NCBI RefSeq assembly: GCF_016522065.1
Contig: NZ_JAEHFV010000001.1
Location: 868,001 to 932,000, forward strand
Direction of reading: 5' to 3'
DNA from: Flavobacterium agrisoli
GTDB lineage: Bacteria > Bacteroidota > Bacteroidia > Flavobacteriales > Flavobacteriaceae
DNA: 64,000 bases
Part shown: positions 62,732 through 64,000 of the stretch, piece by piece
Position numbering within the stretch: the stretch's first letter is position 1
Layout: every line of letters starts with the position of its first letter
Notes under the pieces: model-generated
Database searches by the model: none
The model's input: only the letters and a program-made list of their open reading frames with translations
Told to the model about the DNA's origin: nothing
Made by a program: the position numbers and the translations under genes

Positions 62732-64000
62732 TTATAATCGACTGTTTGGGGTTTGTTGAGTGCAAAATTTGGAAAACTAAAATCGGTGGTTTCAAAAGCG
62801 TTCGTTTTAAAATTGCTTCCGCCTTCATAAGGAACCGAAGGATAATACGAAATAGAAAGTTGAAAGGAACTAAAAACCAAATAATCATTATTAATTAATA
62901 AGCCTAAACTCAATTTAGAAAACACTTTACCTTTCATAATGCTGCGTTTATCATCGCCTAAAATTCCAACCGAGCAATTGAAATAGGGATTTAAACGAAA
63001 ACCCCACAATTCTTTGGGTGAATAGGTTTGGGTTTGTAATGTCAGCATCATTTTACTAGTTCCATAAATCGCGGTATCAAAAGCTGGCAAACCATTGTCA
63101 TCATTCAAATTGAGCATATCGCCAATAGAATTTTGTCGGTTTACACCAATTATCAATTCGGGTTTTACAAATTGTCTCAATTTCCAAGAACCTAATTCTA
63201 GCAAATTGGTAAAATAATTCAGTTCTAAATTAAAAGCTGTTTGGTATGTTTTCCCCTCATAAAAATAGGTTCCTGCCTGGAAACTGGTGCTAAAATACCC
63301 GTAATTAAAATAATTACCATAAGACAATTCGGTCCCTATATAAGGTCGCCAAATATTATTTTTATGCTGGTATCCGCCAGTAATAGAAAAAGTTCTTCCA
63401 GTAGGAATATCCTCAGTAATTCCGTATCTAAAAATGTAACTATCCTTCACGAATTGTTGCGTGTTTACGCCTACTGCAACTAAAATTTGCTTTTCATTCG
63501 AAAAAAAATCAATTGGATCATAATCTAGAGTAGGGCTTTCTAAATAATCAATATCCAAATAGCGCCCAGAAACAATCAAATTAGTTGTTCTGTCTAAATT
63601 AATCTGGTTTTTAAATAATCGGAAAGCATGACCCAACCAATAATCTTGGCTGTTGTACTTAAAATTTTGCATTTCATACGAGAAATCAGGTCCTTGCAAA
63701 CTATCCCGGCGAAAATCTTGTTTTAAATCGATTCCCCCACCCCATTTTGCTAATGGCGAATAAAAGGGACGGTTTATACTGATTCCTTTACTGTAATAAT
63801 TATTCAAATCGTTTTTGTAATATAGTCCAGTATTGACAAAAGTATTTTTAATGTTGGGGACAAAATACGACACATCATTAGCATTTTTCCCATCATCAAA
63901 ACGGTTTGTAAATTTGTATTTGAGTTGATGTCCTATTCCAAAAACATTTCGCTCATCAAAACCAACCGTTACCCTAGAGGAAGAAGCAGAAAATTTAGGA
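62728..64000 (-). CDS. outer-membrane beta-barrel protein, N-terminus beyond the window
   Basis: The reading frame is open to the right edge (position 64000). At least 423 C-terminal residues are visible; the GTG at 63873 is internal. The sequence is rich in alternating aromatic/polar strands (YFNYGYFSTSFQAGTYFYEG, FRLNPYFNCSVGILGDDK). The edge portion reads ASSSRVTVGFDERNVFGIG, reminiscent of BamA/TamA-type barrels, where such segments precede the barrel. The final residues (KPQTVDYN) do not end in the usual aromatic. BamA-family membership is a guess. Confidence 0.65.
   Translation of the reverse strand, partial: PKFSASSSRVTVGFDERNVFGIGHQLKYKFTNRFDDGKNANDVSYFVPNIKNTFVNTGLYYKNDLNNYYSKGISINRPFYSPLAKWGGGIDLKQDFRRDSLQGPDFSYEMQNFKYNSQDYWLGHAFRLFKNQINLDRTTNLIVSGRYLDIDYLESPTLDYDPIDFFSNEKQILVAVGVNTQQFVKDSYIFRYGITEDIPTGRTFSITGGYQHKNNIWRPYIGTELSYGNYFNYGYFSTSFQAGTYFYEGKTYQTAFNLELNYFTNLLELGSWKLRQFVKPELIIGVNRQNSIGDMLNLNDDNGLPAFDTAIYGTSKMMLTLQTQTYSPKELWGFRLNPYFNCSVGILGDDKRSIMKGKVFSKLSLGLLINNDYLVFSSFQLSISYYPSVPYEGGSNFKTNAFETTDFSFPNFALNKPQTVDYN

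Noticed and set aside
63871..63873. GTG as the true start of the outer-membrane protein
   Set aside because: The frame stays open to position 64000 with barrel-like sequence, so the gene continues beyond the window.

Overview
The window is low-GC, gene-dense chromosomal DNA of a Bacteroidota member, most likely a Flavobacterium or close Flavobacteriaceae relative. The reasons are a SusC/SusD pair, lipoprotein signals of the SCxxDD kind, a type IX secretion-like C-terminal signal, and promoters carrying the Bacteroidota TAnnTTTG -7 element. The genes also lack clear Shine-Dalgarno sites, and the two-domain NagB/PIG-L protein is typical of the phylum. I see no rRNA, tRNA, CRISPR array, insertion sequence or prophage. 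Most convergent gene pairs are separated by strong A/T-flanked bidirectional terminators.

Layout. 1-3,200: 5' part of pyrR, a tiny lipoprotein, a YbiT-type ABC-F ATPase with one degenerate ATP site, a 25-residue hydrophobic peptide gene and a lipocalin-like lipoprotein. 3,525-15,982: an N-acetylglucosamine/chitin-oligosaccharide locus. On the minus strand run susC, susD, nagB-PIG-L and a GH20 hexosaminidase; on the plus strand run a LytS-type kinase, a LytTR regulator and a NagP-like transporter. A 21-bp-phased direct repeat in the divergent region is a candidate operator. 16,058-30,922: dps/oxyR divergent pair, mnmD, ilvE, MazG-like pyrophosphohydrolase, an ECF sigma factor with a probable anti-sigma/sensor pair, a BNR-repeat lipoprotein, a low-complexity secreted protein, kup, an RsmB-type rRNA methyltransferase and comM.

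31,075-37,858: the most unusual block. A DAO-type flavoprotein is followed by a tight five-gene operon (Na+ symporter, GNAT acetyltransferase, M20 amidohydrolase, alanine racemase, ornithine/alanine-racemase-like protein). A strong promoter and a leader hairpin with a T-run precede the operon. It looks like uptake and processing of N-acylated or D-amino acids; the substrate is unknown. 38,070-56,564: amt, dsbD-tilS-pabB, DoxX, lipocalin, lpdA, an APC permease with a large insertion, a 2H phosphoesterase, a LamG/T9SS-like protein, a cysteine/cystathionine synthase, oligopeptidase B, ybaB, glutathione peroxidase and purC. 56,855-64,000: a NarL/TPR-kinase pair with an opposing small secreted ORF, a phosphodiesterase, truA whose 3' end runs into a large imperfect palindrome, an ABC exporter, and the C-terminal part of an outer-membrane barrel protein running off the window.

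Several genes start with TTG or GTG (mnmD, ECF sigma, pabB, truA). For mnmD and purC the -7 element lies inside the longest ORF and rules out the upstream start. All functions are assigned by eye from motifs; no database search was run.
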